Source of the DNA: Candidatus Sungiibacteriota bacterium
GTDB taxonomy: Bacteria; Patescibacteria; Paceibacteria; Sungbacterales; SURF-37
Direction: 5' to 3'
NCBI GenBank assembly: GCA_016186145.1
Contig: JACPMF010000017.1
Span: 1 to 9,703 of the forward strand
Length of the DNA stretch: 9,703 nucleotides
Shown here in pieces: positions 1 to 6,646 of the stretch. How positions within the stretch are numbered: position 1 is the first letter of the stretch; the number at the start of each line of letters is the position of its first letter. The notes below the pieces were generated by a model, which did not search any database, was not told the origin of the DNA, and saw nothing but the letters and a program-made list of their open reading frames with translations. A program made the translations under genes and the position numbers.

Positions 1-1
1 C

Positions 2-268
2 ACCCAGAACGGCTTTAAAGCATTCACTGAACAGGCGGCAGAAGCAATTTTCCCAAAACTAAAAATAACGGGGTGGGCTTTTGATATAGAAATCCTTGTT
101 CTTACCAGAAAACTGAAGTATAAAATCGGCATCATCCCCGTAATATGGCGGTATGAAACGGAAAGCAAAGTAAACTGGAAAACATATGTAGAAGTGCTTG
201 TTGACACATTTAAGATAAGGTGGAATCTAATTACGGGAAAGTATAAAGATCCGCATATATCCGCGTAG
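2..268 (+). CDS. Family-2 glycosyltransferase (ALG5/DPM1-like), C-terminal part only
   Basis: This is the last 88 residues of a gene that enters from the left edge; the frame is open from base 2 to the TAG at 266-268. The fragment begins TQNGFKAF, which matches the DTQ-C/N-GFK motif of dolichyl/polyprenyl-phosphate sugar transferases of family GT2. It continues with GWAFDIEILVLTRKL, IGIIPVIWRYETESKVNW and VLVDTFKIRWNLITGKY, the usual tail of that group. Known members move glucose or mannose from a nucleotide sugar to a polyprenyl phosphate at the cytoplasmic membrane face. The donor sugar cannot be read here because the catalytic DXD region lies outside the window. The last residues (DPHISA) are encoded by the octamer repeat array that fills the following spacer, so the C-terminus seems to have been extended or replaced by repeat DNA. 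Confidence 0.8.
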   Translation, partial: TQNGFKAFTEQAAEAIFPKLKITGWAFDIEILVLTRKLKYKIGIIPVIWRYETESKVNWKTYVEVLVDTFKIRWNLITGKYKDPHISA

Positions 269-353
269 TCATCCGCATATATCCGCTTCTATGTTCCTGT
301 GCAGTTGAGTAGAAGCGGAATGAACGCGGATAGCAACGCGAATTAACGCAGAT
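249..353. repeat. Symmetric array of ATCCGCNT octamers in the spacer before galT
   Basis: Four octamers of form ATCCGCNT lie at 249-256, 259-266, 271-278 and 281-288. Their near reverse complements lie at 313-320 (AAGCGGAA), 324-331 (ACGCGGAT), 336-343 (ACGCGAAT) and 346-353 (ACGCAGAT). Together they make one imperfect palindrome of about 105 bp. A perfect 10-bp stem (282-291 with 310-319) closes an 18-base loop at its centre. The direct 16-mer ATCCGCATATATCCGC occurs twice (249-264 and 271-286, period 22). The array starts inside the last codons of the upstream gene and ends 11 bases before the galT start. There is no T-run after the hairpin, so it is not a clear terminator. It may be a dispersed intergenic repeat or a protein-binding site. 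Confidence 0.7.
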
Positions 354-364
354 AATTAAAAGAA

Positions 365-1402
365 ATGAAGAATATTTCCGAACTTCGCCAAGACCTTGTT
401 ACCGGCGCCTGGGTGGTGGTCGCAACCGGCCGGGCGAAACGTCCCCATCAGTTCGTGCGGAAGAAAAAAGAAATCGTCCCTTCCCGGAACGGCTGTCCGT
501 TTGAAGCGCTTATGAAAAACGCTCTCTTGGTTATTGACCGCAAAGGCGAAGAGTACCGTCTGACAAAAAAAGACCTGCCGCATCTGAAAAAAAACTGGTT
601 TCTCCAGGTGGTACCGAACAAATATCCCGCCTTCGGCAAAGGAGTTTGCCAAGTAGAACGGAAGATCGGCCCTCACCACTGGATGGACGGCGTCGGATCC
701 CACGAAGTTATTATTACCCGCGACCATACCGGGCCCATCGCTCTTATGAGCCAGCGCGAAACGGAAAATGTTGTCAAAAGTTACCGTGACCGCTATATCG
801 CATTGAAAGATGAAGACTGCGTAGAATATATTTCAATTTTCCACAATCACGGCAAAGAAGTCGGAGCAAGTATTTTCCATCCGCACTCCCAGCTCATCGC
901 AACACCGGTAATACCGCCGGATATAGAACGGAGCTTAAAAGGTTCGGCAGATTATGCACATCGGCATAAAAACGCATGCGTGCATTGCGTCATGCTCGAC
1001 TTTGAAAGAAAAGACGGCAGACGGATTGTCTACGAAAACGAAGAATTTCTTGTTATCTGCCCTTTTGTTTCAAGAATTGCATTTGAAATCCGCATATTTC
1101 CCAAAAAGCACAGCCCGCGCTTCGAGATAAGCCATGACGACGACCTGCCGCATATCGCCGATGCGCTGCGAACTGCCCTTGGAAAACTTCATCGCGCGCT
1201 CGGGAACCCGCCGCATAACTTCTTTATCCATACCGCCCCAACCGCCCACAGCAAAGAATTCGATCACTACCATTGGCACCTTGAAATCCTGCCCAAAACA
1301 GCGGTCTGGGCAGGATTTGAAATATCGACGGGCATTGATATATCGACCATCGCGCCGGAAAAAGCGGCGGGGTTTCTTCGCAAAACCCGCGTTTCTCAAT
1401 AA
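365..1402 (+). CDS. galT: GalT-like galactose-1-phosphate uridylyltransferase (HIT superfamily)
   Basis: The 345-residue protein has the GalT layout. The N-terminal half carries RQDLVTGAWVVVATGRAKRP, GSHEVIITRDH (H113) and FHNHGKEVGASIFHPHSQL (160-177). H172-P-H174-S-Q is the catalytic HPHxQ, where the second His is uridylylated in known GalT. The C-terminal half ends with HYHWHLEILPK (301-311). The enzyme exchanges UMP between UDP-glucose and galactose-1-phosphate in the cytoplasm. Length fits the family (about 330-350). The N-terminal zinc pair, normally CPFC, reads C44-P-F-E47 here, so one usual zinc ligand is lost; another pair, C205/C208, is present. The related ADP-glucose phosphorylase-type HIT enzymes remain an alternative. 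The ATG follows an A-rich stretch with no good ribosome site. The next gene begins 17 bases after its stop, suggesting co-transcription. No galK or galE is in view. Confidence 0.82.
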   Translation: MKNISELRQDLVTGAWVVVATGRAKRPHQFVRKKKEIVPSRNGCPFEALMKNALLVIDRKGEEYRLTKKDLPHLKKNWFLQVVPNKYPAFGKGVCQVERKIGPHHWMDGVGSHEVIITRDHTGPIALMSQRETENVVKSYRDRYIALKDEDCVEYISIFHNHGKEVGASIFHPHSQLIATPVIPPDIERSLKGSADYAHRHKNACVHCVMLDFERKDGRRIVYENEEFLVICPFVSRIAFEIRIFPKKHSPRFEISHDDDLPHIADALRTALGKLHRALGNPPHNFFIHTAPTAHSKEFDHYHWHLEILPKTAVWAGFEISTGIDISTIAPEKAAGFLRKTRVSQ

Positions 1403-1419
1403 CGGTATTCATATAGAGC

Positions 1420-1893
1420 ATGCCTGATATTTTTACAAAAGAGTTGGGCACCGTGCTGGTTGCCGCCGCGCCGCTTTCCGAGCTTCGCGGCGCGATACCG
1501 CTTGCTACCGCCGTATTCGGATTCACGCCATTAAAGGCATTCGCGCTGTCTGTAATTGGAAACTTTTTACCGGTCCTACCGATTATCTTGGGGCTTGAAG
1601 CTGTCGCGAATTTTTTGGGCAGGCGCGTATCTTTCTTCGACCGTTTCTTTAACCGGCTTTTTCGGCATACGCGCGAAAGGCACACCCGTCATTTTGAACT
1701 CTGGGGACCATTAGCGCTTTTTATGTTTGTCGCGATTCCCATGCCCCTTACGGGCGCCTGGTCCGGAGCCGTCGCGGCTTTCATCTTCGGTATTCCATTC
1801 TGGCGAGCCGTGATATCCATAACCCTAGGAATCGTTGCCGCGGGCATAATTGTCACATTCGCCACGTTAACCGGTTTTCTGATATTCTCTTAA
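1420..1893 (+). CDS. COG2426 / Sm_multidrug_ex family membrane protein
   Basis: The 157-residue hydrophobic protein carries the two signature stretches of this family. These are PLSELRGAIPLA (18-29), which sits in a helical hairpin, and FVAIPMPLTGAWSGAVAA (103-120), the P-x-P-x-TGAWxGA motif. Hydrophobic segments lie at about 11-33, 36-64, 96-118 and 124-156, with a basic, His/Arg-rich loop at about 68-92 (RRVSFFDRFFNRLFRHTRERHTR). The family name suggests drug export, but the biochemical role is poorly established. The repeated proline-rich hairpins resemble those of DedA-type membrane proteins, which is only my inference. It lies 17 bases after galT and is probably in the same transcript. 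The hairpin-filled spacer follows it. Confidence 0.8.
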   Translation: MPDIFTKELGTVLVAAAPLSELRGAIPLATAVFGFTPLKAFALSVIGNFLPVLPIILGLEAVANFLGRRVSFFDRFFNRLFRHTRERHTRHFELWGPLALFMFVAIPMPLTGAWSGAVAAFIFGIPFWRAVISITLGIVAAGIIVTFATLTGFLIFS

Positions 1894-1897
1894 AGAT

Positions 1898-2023
1898 ATG
1901 ACAAAAAAGCTACTCGTAATTGCCACTTGTCCCGATTCATCCTGCGCTTCGCGCAGGTGGCGAATCGAGGATCCTCGATTTTGCATCTGCGGCATAGCCG
2001 CAGGCAAAATCGGGAGAAAATAA
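1898..2023 (+). other. 41-codon ORF running through the palindromes (possible gene remnant)
   Basis: An ATG four bases after the previous stop opens a frame reading MTKKLLVIATCPDSS and so on, to a TAA at 2021-2023. The first ten or so residues look like a natural N-terminus, with a basic start followed by a hydrophobic strand. Everything after about residue 12 is simply translation of the palindromic hairpins at 1933-2012. It could be a tiny leader, the stump of a gene interrupted by the repeats, or chance. No family is recognised and there is no clear ribosome site. Confidence 0.2.
1933..2012. repeat. Chain of three interlocking palindromes before tpiA
   Basis: Three hairpins share arms. 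The first is 1933-1967: CGATTC pairs with GAATCG, and inside it CCTGCGC pairs with GCGCAGG around a TTC loop. The second, 1963-1980, is a perfect 18-bp palindrome, AATCGAGGATCCTCGATT. The third is 1976-2012: CGATTTTGC pairs with GCAAAATCG, and inside it CTGCGGC pairs with GCCGCAG around an ATA loop, with a two-base bulge. Neighbouring palindromes overlap by 5-6 bases, so only alternate ones can form at once. The third has no T-run after it, so terminator function is doubtful. The tpiA start is 20 bases downstream, so the structures could influence tpiA translation. Confidence 0.8.
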
Positions 2024-2031
2024 ATCCTTTT

Positions 2032-2793
2032 ATGAAAAAAACTATTATTGCCAACTGGAAAATGAATCCTGTTTCGCTTGATCAAGCGCTGCATCTTGCC
2101 GGAGAAATCGAAAAAAGGACAACCGGCATTAAAAATGCTGAAGTAGTAATTGCGCCGCCGTATCCATTTTTGAAAGATATCGGCCGGGTGCTCAAAAAAA
2201 CAAAACTTGGCGCGCAAAATATGCATTGGGAAGAAGCGGGTCCGTATACCGGCGAGGTGTCGTGGCGCCAATTAAAGCACTTCCGCGTAACGCATGTAAT
2301 TATCGGCCACTCCGAGCGCAGAATTCATATGGGGGAAACTGACGAAATGATCAATAAAAAAATAAAGGCAGCTTTAAAAGCTAACCTGATTCCCATTCTC
2401 GCTGTCGGAGAACAAAAAAAGCTATCCGAAAACGCAATGCGGCTCGTTTTATCGCGCCAACTTTCGCGAGGGCTTGCGGGAATAACCGCCCACGACTTCA
2501 AAAAAGGCGCAATCGCTTATGAACCGGTCTGGGCTATCGGCACCGGACGCGCCGCAACGCCAAAACATGCAGGGATAGCCCTTCGGATGATTCAAAAAAT
2601 TCTGGCTGGCCTTTGGAAAACAAAAAAAGTAACAATGCCGATCCTTTACGGCGGCTCGGTAAACTCTAAGAACGCAGCGGATTTCATATCGCCGACCATG
2701 GGCGGAATGCAGGGCCTGCTGGTGGGCAGCGCAAGTTTAAACGCAACAGAATTCACCGGTATAATAAAATCAAGCAGCCCCGAAAGCTTTTAA
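2032..2793 (+). CDS. tpiA: Triosephosphate isomerase
   Basis: The 253-residue TIM barrel interconverts dihydroxyacetone phosphate and glyceraldehyde-3-phosphate in the cytoplasm. All catalytic parts are visible: N8-W-K10-M, with the substrate-binding lysine; IIGHSERR with H93; AYEPVWAIGTG with E164 followed by the flexible loop 6; and phosphate-binding LYGGSVN and GLLVGSASL near the C-terminus. Length matches the usual 245-260. I chose the ATG at 2032 because the protein then starts MKKTIIANWKMNP as in the family. The frame is open back to a TTG at 1927, but that part only translates the palindromes. A GGGAG lies 15-20 bases before the ATG, too far to be a strong ribosome site. pgk follows after 58 bases, so these two glycolytic steps are adjacent; gapA is not in the window. 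Confidence 0.96.
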   Translation: MKKTIIANWKMNPVSLDQALHLAGEIEKRTTGIKNAEVVIAPPYPFLKDIGRVLKKTKLGAQNMHWEEAGPYTGEVSWRQLKHFRVTHVIIGHSERRIHMGETDEMINKKIKAALKANLIPILAVGEQKKLSENAMRLVLSRQLSRGLAGITAHDFKKGAIAYEPVWAIGTGRAATPKHAGIALRMIQKILAGLWKTKKVTMPILYGGSVNSKNAADFISPTMGGMQGLLVGSASLNATEFTGIIKSSSPESF

Positions 2794-2815
2794 TATTCCG
2801 ATACATACTTATAAT
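2787..2815 (+). promoter_or_regulatory. Possible promoter for pgk
   Basis: A perfect -10 hexamer TATAAT lies at 2810-2815, in the 58-base gap between tpiA and pgk. The -35 candidate (TTTTAA, 2788-2793, 16-base spacing) is poor. Transcription would begin near 2822, leaving about 30 bases of leader. The genes may equally be read through from upstream. Confidence 0.35.
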
Positions 2816-2851
2816 TTTATCCTTGTTCAAAAGTGATCGTCAAAAAACAGG

Positions 2852-4036
2852 ATGCTGACTTTTAACGGAATCCGCTGGATTAAGCCAAAAAACCCCGCAG
2901 GGAAACGCGTACTCGTACGCGTTGACTTTAATGTGCCCATTAAAAACGGGAAGATAGAAGACGACTTCCGCATCAAAGCCCACCTACCGACGCTCCATGC
3001 GCTTCTAAAGGGGCAAAACACCGTCATCATACTCACTCACATCGGAAAACCGGCAGGAAAAAAGATTCCTGCTTTCTCGGCGCGGCCGATAGCTCGACGC
3101 CTTTCGAAACTTCTCAAAAGACGCGTGACTCTCATCTCGAACCCGTTTACCTTGCCCGCCGCGAGAACAATAAAAAACGCGCCGGCGGGAAGTATTTTCG
3201 TAATCGAGAACCTCCGATTTTGGAATGGGGAAGAAAAAAAAGATGAAACTTTTGCAAACAACCTTTCACGCCTCGGCGATGTATTCGTTCAAGACGCTTT
3301 CGGGGTCATTCACCGGGCGCATGCCAGCATCACTCGACTTCCCTTCCTCCTTCCCTCATATGGAGGACTGCTTTTGAAAAAAGAACTCACCGCGCTGAAA
3401 CCACTCGCCACCAACCCAAAGCGCCCTTTTGTGGTAATAATGGGCGGCGTAAAAATTTCAACAAAACTCGCTTTAATTAGGGCCTTCTCCCAAAAAGCAG
3501 ACCGCGTTCTTCTTGGCGGCGCGCTTGCAAACACTATCCTTGCCGCGCTCGCTTCCCCGGTGGGAAAATCGGTTATCGAGAAAAAAACAATACCGGCAGT
3601 AAAAAGAATGCTTGCAAACGGCACTAAACTCGTCTTTCCGAAAGACGCCGTAGTCGCAAGTACTCAAAATGCCAGGAGAGGAACGAAAAAGCTAATCGCC
3701 GATATCGCCAAAACCGAAATAATTCTTGACATCGGGCCGGAAACGGCAACAGCATTTATCAGAGAACTCAACCGCGCAAAAACGATTTTCTGGAATGGTC
3801 CGCTTGGTTTCGTCGAGAATAACGCGTTCAGAGCAGGCACCCTGAAAGTCGCAAGGGCAATTCACAAACTGCGCTGTTATAAAGTCATCGGCGGCGGCGA
3901 CCTTATCGCTTTCTTTCATAAACGCAATCTTGCTTCGAGAATTTCTCACTTTGCCACCGGAGGCGGCTCAACCCTAACGCTCCTTGCAGGAAAGAAACTG
4001 CCCGGCCTCGAGGCGTTGAAAAAAGCGAAGCGCTGA
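2852..4036 (+). CDS. pgk: Phosphoglycerate kinase
   Basis: The 394-residue two-domain kinase transfers the acyl phosphate of 1,3-bisphosphoglycerate to ADP, the first ATP-yielding step of glycolysis. Substrate-domain motifs are VRVDFNVP (22-29), THIGKP (62-67, usually SHLGRP), ENLRFWNGEE (119-128) and VQDAFGVIHRAHAS (146-159). Nucleotide-domain motifs are VIMGGVKISTK (195-205), ILDIGPET (291-298), FWNGPLGFVE (313-322), GGGD (347-350) and ATGGGSTLTLLAGKKLPG (368-385). Length is normal. Several motifs carry conservative changes, such as GGVKIS for GGAKVS, as expected in a divergent lineage. The ATG has only a weak purine run (ACAGG) directly before it. The stop codon TGA is also the first unit of the heptamer repeat that follows. 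Confidence 0.96.
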   Translation: MLTFNGIRWIKPKNPAGKRVLVRVDFNVPIKNGKIEDDFRIKAHLPTLHALLKGQNTVIILTHIGKPAGKKIPAFSARPIARRLSKLLKRRVTLISNPFTLPAARTIKNAPAGSIFVIENLRFWNGEEKKDETFANNLSRLGDVFVQDAFGVIHRAHASITRLPFLLPSYGGLLLKKELTALKPLATNPKRPFVVIMGGVKISTKLALIRAFSQKADRVLLGGALANTILAALASPVGKSVIEKKTIPAVKRMLANGTKLVFPKDAVVASTQNARRGTKKLIADIAKTEIILDIGPETATAFIRELNRAKTIFWNGPLGFVENNAFRAGTLKVARAIHKLRCYKVIGGGDLIAFFHKRNLASRISHFATGGGSTLTLLAGKKLPGLEALKKAKR

Positions 4037-4100
4037 ATCATGAGTTATGAATAATGAATTAGGAATATTTATAACTTCCCTATTCATGGTTCCTAATTCA
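4034..4100. repeat. Degenerate 7-base tandem repeat and inverted repeat before recJ
   Basis: Starting at the pgk stop codon, units TGAATCA, TGAGTTA, TGAATAA, TGAATTA and GGAATAT follow each other in exact register of 7 (4034-4068). The last part also forms a perfect 11-bp inverted repeat, TGAATTAGGAA (4055-4065) with TTCCTAATTCA (4090-4100), around a 24-base loop. It fills almost the entire pgk-recJ gap. No T-run follows, so termination is unlikely. Confidence 0.6.
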
Positions 4101-4104
4101 ACAA

Positions 4105-5802
4105 ATGACTACATACACCTCTATCAACAACTGGAACATAAAACCTTCTCCGCCGGAAGAGTTTTGCCGGAAATTTCCCGCCATCGCGCCGCTAACCCTG
4201 CGCCTATTGTGGAACCGGGGCATAAACGAGAAAAAAGCGATTGAGACGGTTCTCAACCCGAGTTACGAGGACGGCATTTACGATCCGTACCTTTTTCGGC
4301 ACATGGAAATCGCGGCCTCGCGCATTGAAAAAGCTTTTACGCAAAAAGAAAAAATAACCATTTTTGGAGATTATGACGCGGACGGAGTATGCGGTACTGC
4401 AATCCTTGCGGGGTTCTTTAAAAAAGCGGGATTAAACTTTGATGTCTATATCCCCGATCGTTCCCGCGAGCACTTCGGCCTTTCTTTGCAAAAAGTTAAA
4501 GATTTCTACACGGACGGAACGCGGATTTTAATAACCGTTGACTGCGGCGTTACGGACTTCGACGAAATTGAGCTTGCAAACTCGCTTGGGATGGACACGA
4601 TTATCCTTGACCATCACCTTGTGCCGCCGCGATGGCCGAACGCCCTTGCCATCATTGATCACAAACATCCGGAAGAACCTTACCCGGAAAAGGTCCTTTC
4701 CGGCGCAGGGCTTGCTTTCAAGCTTGTACAAGGACTTATCAAAACGGAACGGTTTCCGGTATCTGCCGGCTGGGAAAAGTGGCTTCTTGACCTCGTAGCT
4801 ATCGCAGCGATTGCGGATATGGTGCCGCTAACCGGTGAAAACCGGACGCTGGTAACCTACGGCCTCAAAGTACTCGCCAAAACGCGGCGCCTTGGTATTA
4901 AATACTTATTTTCACTGAAAGAAAAAAATCCGAGAGATTCCAACGCCGAAACAATTTCTCATTTTATTGCTCCGCGGATAAATGCCGCATCCCGCATGGA
5001 TCATGCGAACGCTGCGTTCCTCCTTCTCACGACAGAAAACGACGAAGAAGCCCGTTGGCTCGCAGCACGGCTTGAGGATAAGAACGAGGAACGAAAACAT
5101 CTGGTGGAAGAAATAATGGGAACACTCAATACGAAATTTTCCGCATCAAAACCGGCGTCAATAATTTTTGAAGGATCAAGCGAATGGCCGGCGGGAGTTT
5201 TGGGACTGGTGGCAAGCCGCCTCGTCGAAACGTACCAACGGCCGGCATTCTTGTACGCCGCAAACGAAGAAATGATCAAAGGATCCTGCCGGGCGCCGCG
5301 AGGAATCAATGTCGTGGAACTTATGCGAAAAGCAGGCGATGTTTTTGCGGACTTCGGCGGCCATACCCTTTCGGGAGGGTTTGCCGCCCTTCCTGAAAAC
5401 CTGCCGCGGCTGAAACAAAAACTCGAAATCGCGGCAGAAGGCCTGACCCCAATAGAAACCGGTCCGGGGACAGCAGTTGACGCAGAACTTGAACTTGAAG
5501 AAGTGGGCGAAACCACCTTTGAATGCGTCAAGGCGCTCGAACCATTCGGCCAGGAAAACCCGCGTCCGACATTTTTAGTAAAAAATGCGAGAATTGCAGA
5601 TATTCGGAAGGTCGGGGCTGACGGCAGCCATCTGAAAATGAAACTCGGGCCGCGGTATATCGGTGCAATATATTTCCGGTCGGGAGAAAACGATTTCAAA
5701 ACGGGCGAGCATATTGATATTATCTGCGAACTGCAGGAAAATATATGGAACGGGACAAGAAAAATCGAACTCCGTGTAACTGACGCCCGCCACTCTCAAT
5801 AA
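4105..5802 (+). CDS. recJ: Single-stranded-DNA-specific exonuclease RecJ
   Basis: The 565-residue protein has the full RecJ plan. The DHH phosphoesterase domain has IFGDYDADGVCGT (87-98), ITVDCGVTD (143-151), ILDHHLVP (167-174) and LVAIAAIADMVPL (230-242), whose Asp and His residues bind the two catalytic metals. The DHHA1 domain has GSCRAPRGINVV (393-404) and DFGGHTLSGGFA (416-427). A C-terminal OB-like domain spans about 455-562, with ALEPFGQENPRPTF at 477-490. It degrades single-stranded DNA 5' to 3' during recombinational and mismatch repair. Length agrees with E. coli RecJ (577). The ATG at 4105 fits the family start, and there is no obvious ribosome site. The RNase H gene begins 14 bases after its stop, so the two nucleases are probably co-transcribed. 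Confidence 0.94.
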   Translation: MTTYTSINNWNIKPSPPEEFCRKFPAIAPLTLRLLWNRGINEKKAIETVLNPSYEDGIYDPYLFRHMEIAASRIEKAFTQKEKITIFGDYDADGVCGTAILAGFFKKAGLNFDVYIPDRSREHFGLSLQKVKDFYTDGTRILITVDCGVTDFDEIELANSLGMDTIILDHHLVPPRWPNALAIIDHKHPEEPYPEKVLSGAGLAFKLVQGLIKTERFPVSAGWEKWLLDLVAIAAIADMVPLTGENRTLVTYGLKVLAKTRRLGIKYLFSLKEKNPRDSNAETISHFIAPRINAASRMDHANAAFLLLTTENDEEARWLAARLEDKNEERKHLVEEIMGTLNTKFSASKPASIIFEGSSEWPAGVLGLVASRLVETYQRPAFLYAANEEMIKGSCRAPRGINVVELMRKAGDVFADFGGHTLSGGFAALPENLPRLKQKLEIAAEGLTPIETGPGTAVDAELELEEVGETTFECVKALEPFGQENPRPTFLVKNARIADIRKVGADGSHLKMKLGPRYIGAIYFRSGENDFKTGEHIDIICELQENIWNGTRKIELRVTDARHSQ

Positions 5803-5816
5803 CCTCAATAACTGCC

Positions 5817-6467
5817 ATGACAACCAAAAAATATTATGCGTATTTCGTGCCACGCACCAATAAAAATGGCGTGACCGCCGATTGGAAAGAGTGCGAAAAA
5901 ATCATCAAGGGAGAGCGCGGGGCAAAATTTAAGAGCTTCAAAACAAAGGCCGAGGCCGAAAAATGGCTGGAACAAGGCGCCGACTATGGCGCAAAAATCC
6001 AAAAACCGTGGCTTGCCGCTGGGATTTATTTTGACGCAGGAACCGGCCGGGGGGAAGGGGTTGAAGTTAGCGTCACTGACGAGAAGGGCAACGGCCTCTT
6101 AAATAAAATTCTTCCGGGACCCGAAATAAATCGCCACGGGAAACATTTGGTGCGCGGAAACGTCACTAACAATTTCGGCGAACTGCTGGCATGCAAATAC
6201 GCCCTTGAAATCGCCTTAAAACATGATGCCAAAAAGGTGTTCGGCGATAGCAAGCTCGTTATTGATTACTGGTCAAAGGGAATCGCCAAAGGCATGGCAA
6301 CCCCAACCATTCCTTCTTTGCCGTCAGCAAAAAAATCCCTTCCAAAAGAAACTATCGAGCTTGTACGAACAGTGGCAAAACTAAGAAAAAACTTTGAAAG
6401 CAAAGGAGGGTCTATTAAGCATATTCCGGGCGAGGATAACCCTGCCGATCTTGGGTTTCATAAATGA
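5817..6467 (+). CDS. rnhA: Ribonuclease H (viroplasmin N-domain plus RNase H fold)
   Basis: The 216-residue protein starts with KKYYAYFVPRTNKNGVTADWKECEKIIKG..AKFKSFKTKAEAEKWL (about 4-51). This is the caulimovirus viroplasmin/RNase H1 N-terminal domain that binds RNA-DNA hybrids. The second domain (about 66-216) has the four acidic metal ligands in RNase H order: D73 in GIYFDAG, E122 in NNFGELLACKYAL, D144 in VFGDSKLVIDYW, and D211 in IPGEDNPADLG. It should cleave the RNA strand of RNA-DNA hybrids such as replication primers and R-loops. Compared with E. coli RNase HI, a long segment at 155-180 (GIAKGMATPTIPSLPSAKKSLPKE) replaces the short handle region. It sits 14 bases after recJ. The stop is only two bases before the -35 box of rnpB, so that promoter directly abuts this gene. 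Confidence 0.88.
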   Translation: MTTKKYYAYFVPRTNKNGVTADWKECEKIIKGERGAKFKSFKTKAEAEKWLEQGADYGAKIQKPWLAAGIYFDAGTGRGEGVEVSVTDEKGNGLLNKILPGPEINRHGKHLVRGNVTNNFGELLACKYALEIALKHDAKKVFGDSKLVIDYWSKGIAKGMATPTIPSLPSAKKSLPKETIELVRTVAKLRKNFESKGGSIKHIPGEDNPADLGFHK

Positions 6468-6469
6468 GC

Positions 6470-6507
6470 TTGCTTTAATCTGCGATATCTGGTATACTGT
6501 ATACAAG
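6470..6507 (+). promoter_or_regulatory. rnpB promoter with extended -10
   Basis: TTGCTT (6470-6475) and TATACT (6493-6498) are separated by exactly 17 bases. TGG before the -10 makes an extended TGnTATACT box. Predicted start is at about 6505-6507, which is where the 5' strand of helix P1 begins. The -10 lies within GTATAC-T-GTATAC (6492-6504), a perfect dyad that ends just before the start site and might be an operator. Confidence 0.75.
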
Positions 6508-6532
6508 TTCTCTATTTTGGGTGATCGCCCTA

Positions 6533-6624
6533 TCTCCAGTTTTGCATCAGAAATTTTATATAGTTTTGAATGATCTTGCTTATAGCGATTGATTCTGCTG
6601 ATAAATCGGATGCAAAACTGGGGA
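6533..6624 (+). repeat. 92-bp element, copy 1, at the tip of rnpB helix P3
   Basis: Bases 6533-6624 are identical, base for base, to 6797-6888. The element is bounded by inverted repeats: TCTCCAGTTTTGCATC at the left pairs with GATGCAAAACTGGGGA at the right, 16 positions with one T-G pair. The 60-base interior is AT-rich and can itself pair, with GAATGATC (6568-6575) against GATT-G-ATTC (6587-6595). Host bases on both sides (CCCTA before, TGGGG after) prolong the same helix, so the element extends P3 rather than breaking it. Confidence 0.9.
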
Positions 6625-6646
6625 TGGGGAGGAAAGTCCGAACACC

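Noticed and set aside
282..319. Rho-independent terminator for the glycosyltransferase gene
   Set aside because: The 10-bp stem has an 18-base loop and no T-run after it on either strand; it is better described as part of the octamer array.
1927..2031. N-terminal extension of tpiA from a TTG at 1927
   Set aside because: The extra 35 residues translate the palindromes, and the family starts at MKKTIIANWKMN, which is the ATG at 2032.
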